Assembly (NCBI GenBank): GCA_021234155.1
Contig: JAJEKV010000005.1
Location: 18,958,089-19,022,088 of the forward strand
From: Isoetes taiwanensis
Lineage: Eukaryota; Streptophyta; Lycopodiopsida; Isoetales; Isoetaceae
Reading direction: 5' to 3'
Length of the DNA stretch: 64,000 nt
Numbering within the stretch: the stretch's first letter is position 1; each line of letters begins with the position of its first letter. Both the position numbers and the translations under genes were made by a program. This document shows, one piece after another, positions 20,940 through 32,015 of the stretch. Below the pieces are notes generated by a model that was not told the origin of the DNA, did not search any database, and saw only the letters and a program-made list of their open reading frames with translations.

Positions 20940-21900
20940 TTATCACTAATAGAGTTGGAGGCTTTGCAGTCTTTACATCGAGGAGAATCTCGCAAATGGG
21001 TTTATCCACATTCTCAGTCACCTACAAGGGCTGCCATCTTCTTTGTCTCTAAGAAGGATGGTTCTTCGTGGTTGGTTGTCGATTACCATGGCCTCAACAA
21101 GATCATAGTGCATAATCAATGTCTTCTTTCTTTGATTCCAGAGTTGCTTGAGCAGCTCCAAGGCGCAGGTACTTCACCAAGTTTGATCTCCATGGGGCCT
21201 ACACTTTTATTCAGATCAGAAGCTGATGAGTTGAAGACAACTTTTCGAACTTCATATGGTCATTTTGAGTATACTATCATGTCCTTTGGCCTTAACAATA
21301 CTCCAAAGTCTTTCAACACATTGCTAACAATGTTCTTTCTAAGTTTTTGGGCCTCTGTATTATCATTTATTTGGATGATATTGGATTTACTCGAAGACTC
21401 TAGAGGAGCATGAGGAGCATGTAAGGTTCGCAAGGAGTTGCGAGAACATGGATTTTATGCCAAGCTGGAGAAGTGTCAATTCAACAAGGACAATGTTGAG
21501 TTCTTTGGCTATCATATCACACCTCAGGGTGCCTCCATAGATCTAGAGAAGATCTGTACAGTTCTTGATTGAAAAACACCTTCCTTAGTTAACAATATAC
21601 AATGCTTTTGGGGTTTTGCTAATTTTTATAGCCACTTCATCAAGGATTATTTAGAGATTACCTTGCCTTTGACACGTCTTACCAGGAAGAGCATTTTGTT
21701 TGAGTGGTTAGTTGAAGCGGAATCATCATTCTCAATTTGAAGCATGCTCTCATAGCGACATTGTCCTTGCACATCCAAATCCTTTGCATCCTTGTGTTCT
21801 CAAACTTGACGCCTCAGATTTTGCTTTTGGTAGCATCTTGTCACATGAAGGGGATGGTTCTTATAAGAGGAAACACTTTCCACCCAAACAAACTTGTATG
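20940..21900 (+). pseudogene. Ty3/gypsy reverse transcriptase fragment nested in copia gag
   Basis: The first 150 codons show RT blocks: FVSKKDGSSWLVVDY.GLNKI, PELLEQLQGA, then ..LKTTFRTSYGHFEYTIMSFG and a decayed DD-box region near 21,360-21,385. Further frames give ..YAKLEKCQFNKDNVEFFGYH.TPQGASID, the connection domain and the start of RNase H (LDASDFAFGSILSHEGDGS). The wording is that of fungal and animal gypsy RTs (GAYN type), unlike the chromovirus RT at 40 kb. Protease and integrase are missing. It is inserted between two halves of a copia gag. Confidence 0.75.
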
Positions 21901-21904
21901 TAAA

Positions 21905-22370
21905 CATTTATTTTTGATACAAAATTGAGAGAAGAAATGAGTATGGAAGAGCACATTGGAACTATTAGGCAAGCAATAAAGCAACTGTAGGGTATGAACA
22001 AAGGATTAGATGATGATTTGGTTGTAGGAGCCTTTCTGTTAGACTGCCTAATTCGTACAATAATGTGAAGAACATTATTGGATTGGTTGAGAAGGTAGAC
22101 CTGGAATGGGCATGTCAACAGCTACTTTTGGAAGAAAAGAATCAAAAAAGGAAAAGAAAAGCCCTTCTAAAGATTTTCATGCTTTGGTGACTGGAAGAGA
22201 AGAAACTAGAAAATGCTACAATTGTGGTCAAATTGGACATCCTAAAGATTGTGCAGAACTTGATAAGAGGACCTGATAAAACAAAAGATAATGGAAGAAA
22301 GGAGGAAGAAAAAGCATATAAAGCCGCCAAAGTGAAGTCCTACATTTCCTCATCTGACTCAGAACGGGAT
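21905..22370 (+). pseudogene. Ty1/copia gag, C-terminal part with CCHC zinc knuckle
   Basis: A ..SMEEHIGTIRQAIKQL..MNKGLDDDLVVG.. segment (gag UBN2-type) is followed by a lysine-rich linker and a zinc knuckle, CYNCGQIGHPKDC, at about 22,213-22,251. This would bind genomic RNA in the particle. Stops and frameshifts make it non-functional. It continues the gag begun at 20,480. Confidence 0.75.
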
Positions 22371-22539
22371 TTGCATAGTTGAAGAACCAATGTGATCAAA
22401 CTAGCATGGTATGAGGTTTTTTTTCATTGTTACTCTATTTTCCAAACGTGGTATTTTTAGAATGATAACGGTACTTGTAGAATGCTTGCAATTTTGCTAT
22501 GACAGATTATACATATGAGTAGTTGAATATTTTATGGCA

Positions 22540-22690
22540 CAGACTCATATGGAATTTGGTTAGATTATGGAGCCACGGATCATATGATACCTAACCGAGA
22601 ACTTTTTGTGGAATCTGAAGGGTGAAACAAGGGTAAAAATAGATAAAGGAAATCTTGATATTCTTTGGAGTTGAAAGTATCAAGTTACAA
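22540..22690 (+). pseudogene. Ty1/copia protease remnant
   Basis: WLDYGATDHMIPNRELF, about 22,555-22,605, corresponds to the copia aspartic protease motif D-S-G-A-(T/S)-x-H, with Tyr in place of Ser. It is cut off near 22,690 by the DIRS-like insertion. The next copia domain appears at 29,395. Confidence 0.75.
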
Positions 22691-22789
22691 ATGCCTATTG
22701 AACAAAGCGCTGCAAGAGATGAACAGAGCAAAAAGCCGAATCAGTACCGGCAATTAAGACCTCCTGGTCGGCTGCAATCTGGTCACATT

Positions 22790-23780
22790 TAGACTTTCGG
22801 ATTGCCACGCAGACATGATCCTAGAAAAAGGTCAGATCCCGCCAACTCAAGTGGAGGGCCTCGAAAATATGGAGAAAGCCAGCAAAACATAAGGTGACTA
22901 ATGAGGCTTTCATCAAATCCCGCCACTCTGCAAGGCTCGGAGCAAACGATAAGATAACTAGACGGACGTGAGCAGCAGTGAGGGGCAACTGCGACTGAGG
23001 TGTTGGCCGAAGCCGAGGGGCAGACTGACGGACCAATAGGGGCAAAAGACCGAACAAGAAGAAAGGCATTAATCAAAGCGTGGAAAAATGAGATGGGCCG
23101 AAGCACCATTCGCCGAGGATAGGCGCTAGAGAAGACATGGAAGAGGCCAAGAAGGCGCGACATGGATGGGAAACAAGAAGGAAAGGGACACCTTAGGACA
23201 TGCACCAAGACCCAAACCACCGTCGAGGCGAGGCATACATAAGTAGGGTAGAAGCGACGCGGGATTGAAGGATGGAGGTGAGGATAGGAGCCACAAAAGC
23301 GAGGGGAGACTACTGAGGAAAAATGCGGTAAAACATCTGAAACACACAACACGATAACATAATCAAAACCGAATCACATCGCCAACCTTCATTCAAATAC
23401 ACAACATAGAGCAAATATAGCCACATTTCATTTTTCACCCGCAAGACGTGAGATCGACGGGAGCAAAGCCCGAGAAGCCTCATGAAAAAATAATGCATCT
23501 ACAACAAATGGCTACCAGGAATTCGTGTCAGAAGCGACCTTGACCACAAAGAGGCGAAAAGGCGATAAAAAGACAACCAATGTCACATGGTGCAAAATAG
23601 CAGAGACCAAGGAGGCAGGAGGAAAGCAAAAATTGCTGAACAAGCATTAATTGTAGGAAAAAGCATCAGGGGTAATCTGAAAAGAGTAAGCATCCTTGGT
23701 ATTGAACACGGGAAGTAAAGCATTAGACGGGCTAACAAAGCGGCCGACATGGTGAGGGCCTTACTAAGACTCAATCAAGC
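22790..23780 (-). pseudogene. Tyrosine recombinase of the DIRS-like element, truncated
   Basis: The minus-strand frame at 22,821-23,069 reads ..PLTAAHVRLVILSFAPSLAEW.. then LCFAGFLHIFEALHLSWRDL. This fits the box I region of phage-integrase-type recombinases (a ..GFLRxSEhhxLxWxDh pattern), with the catalytic Arg position occupied by His here (H-I-F-E). The box II H-x-x-R and the Tyr are not visible before the element ends near 22,700. The enzyme would integrate the circular DNA intermediate. Confidence 0.6.
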
Positions 23781-24430
23781 TAAAAACCTCAGAGGAAAGG
23801 GAGAACTCGTCGAACTTACAAATCTTAGATAAATAGTTAGCCCACTCATTGTCCAAACGGGGAACCCACAATGGCTCGAGTCGAATCTTATGGTGATAAC
23901 AAAAAATGAAGAGCTTGACTAAAAGCAAATGGAGAAATAGAGATGGGGAACCACCCTTTTGTAACAAGAATGCGACATTCTGATTATCGCCACGAGCAAC
24001 CACAACTTAATTAAAGAGAAGGCTAGCAAAATGGTGCAACAATTGGAGCAGGGCAAACAACTCACCCATGTAGAGGATTGAAGATGCTCGGGTGTGGTAA
24101 AAAAGCCATGAAAGGAGAGAACAATGTACCAGGAATAGACAGCCAACCACCCCAACCCTTGTGAAATCGAGGGTGAGTTTTGTGAGGAGAAGCGGCCAAA
24201 GAGGACAACGGTCAAATCTGAACACAATAGTCTGCCAAAGATATAGCTCGTGACGTGAAAGGGAGGAAAGCTGAAAACGAGTATCCCAAAGCTCGGGGCA
24301 GTAGAGATCAGAGTGAAGACCTGAAGTCAAGACAACACAAAGGTGGCCAAAACTAGGCCTTGTGAAACCAAAGCGGGCAACCAAGCGGGGCGGAGATTCT
24401 GGGAGCAACAAGCAAGCGAACATAAAGATA
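23760..24430 (-). pseudogene. RNase H of the DIRS-like element
   Basis: The minus strand reads ELYLWQ..VFRFDRCPLWP upstream, then GDNQNVAFLLQKGG.., then ..HKIRLEPLWVPRLDNEWANYLSK. The D-N-x-x-V and W-V-P-R...N-x-x-A-D/N-x-L-S order is diagnostic of DIRS-type RNase H. A frameshift separates the two parts, and the usual final Asp reads Asn. Confidence 0.75.
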
Positions 24431-25260
24431 AAAGCGGAACTTTTAGAAATTTGAGATCACGGGACAAACCATCATGGGAATCGACTATGAAAACTAAGAA
24501 GACAGTGCGATGAGAAATGTGAAAACGATACTTTTTCTAAGCGAGAAGAAAATTGGCTTGCTGTAAGTAAAAAATAATCTGGACTTGAAGAGACTCGGGC
24601 GAGGAGTGACACAGAAACAGGATATCATCAATATATGGGGAGCAACGGATACCCTGAGCACGCCAACGCCAAACCAATTGTCGAATGAGTTTGGTGAACA
24701 CAAATGGAAGCAGTCGAGTCTAAAGGGAAGAACATTGAAGATAAAAAACTGGCCCTCTAGCAAAAAACCAAAAAAAGAATGGTGCGGAGGCTAGATGGAG
24801 ACATGATGATAACCAGATTTCAAGTCTATAGCGAAAAGGAAATCTGCGGGTTTGCAAAGATGAGAGAAGCGAGGTCAATGATTCATAGCAAAAAGAAGGG
24901 ACAAATAAAAAGGAGTTCAAGACACATAAAATCTAATATAAGGCGCCACTTTCCTTGACCTTTAGGGACCACCCCCAACGGGAAACGGAAGAACGGGCAA
25001 GAAGGCACAAGGGAGGCGGCACCGGTATGAAGGAGTTTAAGATGGCAGAACGAGCAACATCAAGCTGAGTGAACAAGGACGAATGATTCTTTGCAAGAAA
25101 GGGATTGACAGGGGGATGAGTAAGCCAAGGCAAATAGTAAGCAAATTGGATCCAGCTGAGCACCTGCTGAGAGGAACAAAATGACCGCCAAAAGACAAAG
25201 CGGACAAAAGGCGATTGAGGACACGGTACATGGCCTTAATCGAGGTCATTTACGATGGGA
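24430..25260 (-). pseudogene. Reverse transcriptase of the DIRS-like element
   Basis: Minus-strand pieces in order: FPLGVVPKGQGKWRLILDF (near 24,935-25,000), FNVLPFRLD (near 24,730), FTKLIRQLVWRWRAQGIR and the catalytic YIDDILF (near 24,620-24,645). The G-V-V-P-K start and F-x-x-L-P-F-G-L..F-T-K wording are those of DIRS RTs, not of Ty1, Ty3 or LINE enzymes. Two frameshifts break the frame. Confidence 0.8.
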
Positions 25261-25737
25261 TCAATGCCGGATGAGGAATGCAAGAGGAAAGCAGTGCAAT
25301 ATGAAACAACAACAAATCATTTAAGAAAATAAGATCTGAACTAGACCCATAAAAGGAACAACTACGAAAACAACCACAGGATGCCCTTAGATCGTGCTTA
25401 AAAGCGGGAAGAATGCTTTGCCTAAAAACAATGTCCAGTGTTTTGAACTACAAGGGGAGATGCACACAGGGGGAGTACGTAACGAGGAATGCACAACAAA
25501 ACATGACAAATTCGACCCGGCGCCCAATAAATGCAAAAAATTGTGTCGAGAAAAGAGGAATCACCGGGAATGCCTATGCATAATTAACTTATAATCAACA
25601 CTTTTGCTAGCATGCAAATAGTTACAACGAGAAACGAGCCTAGAGTTACAACGATCACGGAAAGAAAGATATACAAAGAGAGCTTTATGCGGCGGAGAAC
25701 TAGAACAGCGATCAAAGCTGGCCATGGCGAACCAATT

Positions 25738-26542
25738 TCAAGTGGCGGGAATCATCGGCCGGATAAAGATAAGCTGAATGATCAGCAAAAGTCGGATCGA
25801 TGTGTACCCTTCACGATCTACAATCAAAAGAAATTTCATACGCTGCTGAGTTGCCATCTTACCCTCTTCAATGACTTTTAAGACCGAGTCGGGCACCGCA
25901 GGAGCGAGAGAAAACAGGCGAGCATACAACTTGCGGAATCGGTCCTCACTAGCAGATAAAAAATCGTACTGGTGCCTTGAGGAGTCCCGTTTGAAAGTGG
26001 GTAAGGTCCTTGCCGCCCGCTCCCATACCTCCTCCCGCAGAGATTCGACAACCTCGTGAATGGAGGACTGGGCTGAAAGACATGTCTGTAAATCATTAAT
26101 TTGAGCCATCTACAATTCTAAGGATTGAATGCAGTAAAAGATCATAATGAGAGGGAAGCGCCATCGATGGGGTAGGTGGTGGGATGGAAAACAATGGAGG
26201 AGGTGCCGCATTTGAAGTTGCAGGGGCGGGGGAAAAAACAACGGGTGGGGGAGGAGGAGCGGGAGTAGCAGTGGGCATAGCCGAAGAGGGAACCGAAGGC
26301 GGAATGGGAGGTGTGGGAGTACTCGAAAGGGGTGTGGAGAAAAACGCTGATGGCGTAGAGGAAACTCCAAAAGGATTCGAGGAGGAAGAGGGGCCAAATG
26401 TCCCAATGGAGAGGCTACATTTGGAAGAATAGATGAAGGAGCCGTGGGAGAAAACGAGCATGCCGATGCAGTAGTGCACAGTGGCAATCGTTTTTCCCGG
26501 CATCTTTGCCGCCCCCATGGTCCAACCTATATTGATTGGCAT
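25738..26542 (-). pseudogene. Gag-like region of the DIRS-like element
   Basis: The frame at 26,096-26,542 is a Ser/Pro/Ala-rich, low-complexity segment of about 100 residues. It is followed by a frame (25,738-26,109) with a helical, charged segment (..SSRHQYDFLSASEDRFRK.., ..VIEEGKMATQQRMKFLLIVD..). It precedes RT on the same strand, the gag position in DIRS elements. The assignment rests mainly on position. Confidence 0.5.
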
Positions 26543-26699
26543 CAGCCATCTGAATGAAAGAATAAGCGATATTGGAACAAGGAGAATTCAGCTCGGAGGA
26601 AGCCCGCCGGCGAGAATTGCTTGCAAAACTCTGAGGGATATATAGCGAGATAGAGCTAAAGAAAACATGTGTCAAAGCTCAAGCTAAAGATTAATCCTA

Positions 26700-27264
26700 T
26701 GTCCAAAATAGCGTGATGCCAAAAGCGGATGTCCCTTTTCCCGGAATGATAGTTCTCTTCTATACAAGAAGAGAACCATAGCAATTAATGGCAACATAGT
26801 GCAAATTTGGAAAAATCTTCAATTGTCTACAAGTTCAGATGTGGTATCCTGCAACATAAAATGCGTATGTTATATTCAGGATGGTGAAGGCCACCTTACC
26901 CCGAGTATTTTAGTACCATGCTTAGAAGTCCAAACAAAATTACATTTTTAACTGTCCTAAAAGCTCGCAACAGTTTGGAAGATGTGTCCAAACAACAATT
27001 GGCCTAAAGAGCACGCTTATATATACGCATAAGCTGCAGCAATCCACAAGAGGCATAACAATTCTCTACTTGACTTTGTTGTCAATCTTTGTCCAAACAT
27101 CCTTTGGTCCATGGAAGCACACTTATCTATATGTAAAACATATAAACATGTCATCTTGAAGAATATAGAAATAAGATTGTACGTGAATAGTTTGAGGCGG
27201 TGTATGAACTAGTTAAAATGTGTTACATATCTATGCAGGTAAGGTACTCAATGTCTCCAGCTAC
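26700..27264. other. AT-rich stretch without a gene
   Basis: I see nothing recognisable. It is part of the 6.7-kb insertion that separates copia protease from copia pre-integrase. Confidence 0.4.
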
Positions 27265-27380
27265 AAAAGTACAAAAATCAAACTTCTATGCACATTGGAA
27301 TTAAGCACAACAATTTATCCTAAAAAGTACAAAAATCAAACTTCTATGCACATTGGAATTAAGCACAACAATTTATCCTA
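27265..27380. repeat. Exact 58-bp tandem duplication
   Basis: Two identical units at 27,265-27,322 and 27,323-27,380, each beginning aaaagtacaaaaatcaaac. Exact identity indicates a very recent duplication or an assembly effect. Confidence 0.9.
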
Positions 27381-27683
27381 AACCACGCTAAAACATATCT
27401 TTCACGGATACCTACAATTCATATTTGTTGTACAAACTCAACAATTCTTATTTGTTATATTTAATCATGCAACATAACCATGTAACACCTATTTCAATAC
27501 AACAAGCACCTTTAAACAAATTAATTTGAAGCAATAAGCAATCCTTCTAACACTCTATATCCTCTCAACATTTAAACAAACCCTCAATATTGGATATCTA
27601 TAAAACCCTTAAAACATGAAACCCTAAACCCGAATACACAATCCAACCCACCCCATCCCCAAACTGCGTTCTTTGCTAATTAT

Positions 27684-29195
27684 CTAAGTAAACTCAGATG
27701 GTTAAAATGTTATTATTTTTAAAATATTTTAAGAAGAAAATTTTAGACTGAAATTATTTAAATGATTACGTTTATGTTTTAATTAAAAAAAAAGTTTATT
27801 CTTTGATTAATTACAATATATTTTATTGTGCTATTAATAAATTGTTCAAAAGCTATTATTAAAACATTAACTTTATCATTTATTAATTTCAATCTGAAAC
27901 GTTCCTTAAGAAATTTTTTAAAAGCGTAAAATTTATAAATCGTGAAATTCTTATAATAGTTTCTAAGTCAATAAACATGAACCCATCATTTCATTTAGAA
28001 ATTCTCGATTGATCAAGATTACGTAGTGATTTATAATTAAAGTCATGGGACTTAATAAGATCTGCAAACAACATATCATTTGGTTGGTTAGAACCATAAG
28101 ACTAGAACTCTTCAAAGTTAATTTTCTCCACCTATATTTCCTCTTTCTTGCAAAAAGTCAGATCACACCTACAATCACGCATACAAAAAAGTTGAAAGAA
28201 CTTTAAAGAAATCAATGCTACTTATTAGCAATAAAAAGTAATAATAAAAGCTCACTTGTGAATGCCTATGCATATCCTCAATCGAGATACATCTAAGTCT
28301 TTTTGGATCAAGGCTCACCTTTGAATACCTATGCATATCCATAATCGAGATCCATCTAAGTTTTTGGACCCAAGATTTGTAATAAGGAGATACAATTCTC
28401 TTTGATACTTTTTATTTCCAACGACACTGAAGCCAAAACCTTTAAGTTTTTCATTGGTTAAGTACCAGCCACGAGTTTGCTATGAAGGTCAAAGTTTGAT
28501 TTGCCGAATGCTTCCTCTGCAATGAGGAGCTGCATATGTGGATGTATCTTAAGCTTTGCAAAAATAGAGATGAACTTACAAAAGCTCTCGGTGAGCTTAT
28601 CGCGAATGATGCGAGAAAAACTGCACCGCATCTGCGATGCAACCTTCAATGGAGCAGCTCAAGCAATCGATTACAAAAAAAACCACAAAAAGGACTCAAA
28701 AGACATAAACATAGATAAGTTAAGCAACTAAGGCACTTACTTAGTCGTACTAACTTGAACACACAATAATGATTTCCTTGATTTATCTTCTTCAAATAGC
28801 TGGCGACCAATCTAAAAATGGAGTGCAATTAGTTCAAATATACTAAATTTTTATCTAAGTAAACTCCATATGATTTGATTAAAAAATAATAATAAAAAAA
28901 TTTAAATATTTTTAAGAAGAAAATTTTAGATTGAAATTAATTAAACGATTATGTTTATCTTTTAATAAAAGAAGGGTAGTTTATTGCTTAATTTTAATAT
29001 ATTTTACTGTACTAATAATAAATTGTTTAATAGCTATTATTAAAACATTAACTTTATTATTTATTAATTTCAACCTAAAACTTTTCTCAAAATACTTGTA
29101 AAAGTGTAAAATTCATAAATTGTGAAATTCTCATAATAGTTTCTAAGTCAAAGCTTATCAACCCATCAGATTTCATTTAGAAATTATCATGATGG
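27684..29195. repeat. Pair of ~340-bp AT-rich direct repeats
   Basis: Positions 27,684-28,020 and 28,853-29,195 align throughout with moderate divergence (shared landmarks: ctaagtaaactc, aagaagaaaattttaga, agctattattaaaacatta, aatagtttctaagtca). They enclose about 830 bp, which includes a ~62-bp partial tandem at 28,255-28,380. This could be the LTR pair of a small, old non-autonomous element, but neither copy has clear TG..CA ends. Confidence 0.65.
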
Positions 29196-29394
29196 CCACG
29201 TTAAATCACTGAAAGTTGAAATTTTATATTATTGAAATATCTAATTGTAAATATATTCAAGTGAAAATTAGTTCGGAAAGCAATTTTATTTTTTGATAAA
29301 CATTACAGTTTAAATTTGAAGATAAACTTATATAATTAAAACTTATAAAAAATTTAACAATCGAGAAGAATTAAACAATACAATGTTTGTTTGA

Positions 29395-29680
29395 AAAAAC
29401 ACTTCATGTTTCTGATTTGAAAGCAAATCTCTTGTCTATTTCTAAGCTTGATGATGGAAGTTTGTTGGTGCAATTTGGTTATGGCAAATGCCTCATCAAA
29501 GATAAAAAGAGATATGTGTTAGCCATGGGCACTAGAGATGGAGACTTGTATCAGTTGAGTTGATGTCAAAGGACAACCTTCAATGCCTCTCTGGTGGACA
29601 GTACCCAATTATGACAAGAGATTGGGGCATTCTAACTTTCCACTCTTTAAAGAAATGACAAAAACATAAGTTAGTGGATG
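29395..29680 (+). pseudogene. Ty1/copia GAG-pre-integrase domain
   Basis: The plus-strand frame reads KTLHVSDLKANLLSISKLDD, then ..YGKCLIKDKKRYVLAMGTRDGDLYQL and, after a frameshift, a YDKRLGHSNFPLFKEM string. This is the domain that follows protease in Ty1/copia polyproteins. It continues the element whose gag and protease lie at 20.48-22.69 kb. Integrase and RT are not seen downstream. Confidence 0.75.
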
Positions 29681-29689
29681 GACAACCAC

Positions 29690-30550
29690 GAATTGGGAAA
29701 CCAACAAAGTTGTGCGAAGGTTGTATGCCTACGTATCCTCGGCTGTACGTCCTCAGCTAGATATTTGGCATGTAAAACTTCGGCCCTAGCGGGCCTCGAC
29801 CTTACGTGCCAATTATCTGACCTCGGATGTACAACCTCAATTATGCATTTTTGGTTATCGGCCTCGGCCAGACCGATAACCTTATCTTATCGAAGCACCC
29901 ATCCGAGTTTTATTTACTGCCTTCTAAGCAGGTTTCAACAATTTGTTTCCTTCATATTTGTACTGCCCGATTCCATCTGGTTAAGACAAATTTATTCTGC
30001 ACATATAACAGGGCTCGATTTTTCCCTTTTAAAAAGGATATGCTTTCCTAGACCCAGAGACCGATTATTGGCCTATTTCAAGGATTTGTTTGGCCAAGAA
30101 TTATCATCATCATGCCACGATTATTTAATGTGGTTCTTCTTCTGCAACAACCCTTGTATGACCTACTTGATTTTGTCTGGTCCGGCCAAGTTTGCAAGAG
30201 AAAGTAGTCGACAAGTCGATCCATCCCAAATCGAGGTACAATAGACTAACTTTTTGCAAGCAATTTCTTTTTATTGGCCCACATAGACCCCCTTCCATTA
30301 ATAGTTTTAAACCATTATTTAGGCCTTATTCATTATGAAAGGAATTATCTTCAAGTCCTACATTTGCTGGCTTCTATGGTTGCCATCTGATTCATCTGTC
30401 ATATAAGAGACACGCCCATTCAATTGTCACGAATGCCCAGCATTTACTAATGCCTAGCATTTGGTCATTCTCTTTTATTCGGATGGGTCCATGTGAACAC
30501 CTTCAAACCAAGTAATTTTCGGTACTTCCTTGCTAAAGGGCCGGATTGCA
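29690..30550. other. Gene-poor stretch with a short hairpin
   Basis: No conserved gene is visible. A 9-bp perfect stem, ggttatcgg/ccgataacc, with an 11-nt loop lies at 29,853-29,881. Several tcggcct/cctcgg words recur nearby (29,740-29,880). Confidence 0.4.
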
Positions 30551-32015
30551 AACATATTCTAATGTTCTAACCAACATGCCCTTAACCAAGCTGGGCAAAA
30601 TCGTCTAAACCAACTGGGCAAAATCGTCTAGACGTTTATAAGTAGTCGCTTCTACCCATTTATGCGGTGTCACCGGGGCGTGACACCCGGATCTACTCGG
30701 CGGTCTCCATGGGTGCATTTACAATCTTTCCCACTAGAACTATGCTTGTCCTTGAGCATCACAAACCATAGACCACTACCAAGTCATGACTTTGCAGTCA
30801 ATGGTATTTGGTCATACTTGCCCGATTGAGACTTCGAACTTCGAGGCCACGTTACGATACCAAATGTAACATTCGACCCGACATGCCTTTAACCAACTGA
30901 GCAAAATCTTCTAGACATTTATGAGTAGTCACTTCTACTCATTTATGCGGTGACCTCGGGAAAGGCCACATGCATATTCAAGGATCGAATACTCGAGCGG
31001 TCACACTAGAGCTATGCTCGTCTTCGAGGATCACAAGACTTAATCAGTATACCATTGACTGGGTGGTTACCAAGGCATTTATATCGGTGTCTCGGAAATG
31101 CGACACCCAGACCTACTCGAGCGATCTCCCACTAGAACTATGCTCGTCCTTGAGCATCACAAACCATAGACCACACCATTACTCGAGCGGTCTCCCATGG
31201 GTTCGTTACAATCTCTCCCACTACAACTATGCTCGTCCTCGAGCATCACGGACAAGTCATGACCCTACAGTCCAGCGGTATTAGGGTCATACTTGCCCCA
31301 TGGAGACTTCGAACTTCGAGCCCTGCTCGATACCAAACATAGCGTTCCTAACCAGGCATGTCCTCAACCAAGCTGGACAAAACCGTCTAAGCGTTTATGA
31401 GTAGTTGCTTCTACTCATTTATCTTTGGTGTCTCGGGAGGCATACAGGCACATTCAAAGGATCGAATACTTGGCGTGGGATATGTCCTCAACCAAGCTGG
31501 GCAAAACCGTCTAGGCGTTTATGAGTAGTTGCTTCTACTCATTTGTGCGGTGTCTTGGGAATGCCCCACATGCACATTCAAGGATCGAATACTCAGCGGT
31601 CTCTCCCACTAGAACCATGCCCATTCTCGAGACTCGAACTCGAGCCTGGCTCGATATCAAATGTAACATTCCTGACCGACATGCCTTTAACCAACTGAGC
31701 AAAATCTTCTAGACATTTATGAGTAGTCACTTCTACTCATTTATGCCGGTGACTCGGGAAAGGCCCCACATGCACATTCAAGGATCGAATACTCGAGCGG
31801 TCACACTAGAGCTATGCTGCGTCCTCGACATCACAAGACTTAATCGGTATACCCATTTGGGTGGTTACCAAGGCATTTATGCGGTGTCACCGAAGCTTAG
31901 CGACACCCGGATCTACTCGAGCGATCTCCCACTAGAACTATGCTCATCCTCGAGCATCACAAACCATAGACCACAACATTACTCGAGCGGTCTCCCATGG
32001 GTTCGTTATAATCTC
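30550..32015 (-). mobile_element. Tandem TRIM array, left part
   Basis: At least four LTR-like units repeat head to tail. On the minus strand each LTR runs TGTAACG..CGTTACA (for example 30,865 to about 31,209, ~345 bp). It is followed by TGGTATC-type initiator-Met primer sites and preceded by a short GTGGGAGAGAT purine tract. The internal domain is only ~125 bp (about 31,210-31,335). LTRs this short with primer site and purine tract but no genes define TRIM elements, which are known to form such arrays by recombination between LTRs. Confidence 0.75.
32011..32015. repeat. Target-site duplication ATCTC (left)
   Basis: ATCTC here and at 45,101-45,105 flank the chromovirus. Removing the insertion restores the uninterrupted TRIM sequence seen intact at about 31,200-31,225. 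Confidence 0.9.

Larger units (their letters stand above)
22700..26700 (-). mobile_element. DIRS-like (tyrosine recombinase) retrotransposon, minus strand
   Basis: In minus-strand order: a Pro-rich gag-like region, gag core, RT, RNase H and tyrosine recombinase, the layout of the DIRS order. No LTRs flank it. It lies between the two halves of a copia polyprotein (protease at 22.6 kb, pre-integrase at 29.4 kb). Frameshifts interrupt most domains and the recombinase is truncated at its C-terminus, so this copy is dead. The termini could not be placed exactly. Confidence 0.75.

Noticed and set aside
26096-26542. Pro/Ser-rich frame as an extensin or cell-wall protein
   Set aside because: It has no signal peptide or regular Ser-Pro4 repeats, and it lies upstream of RT on the same strand, so gag of the DIRS-like element fits better.
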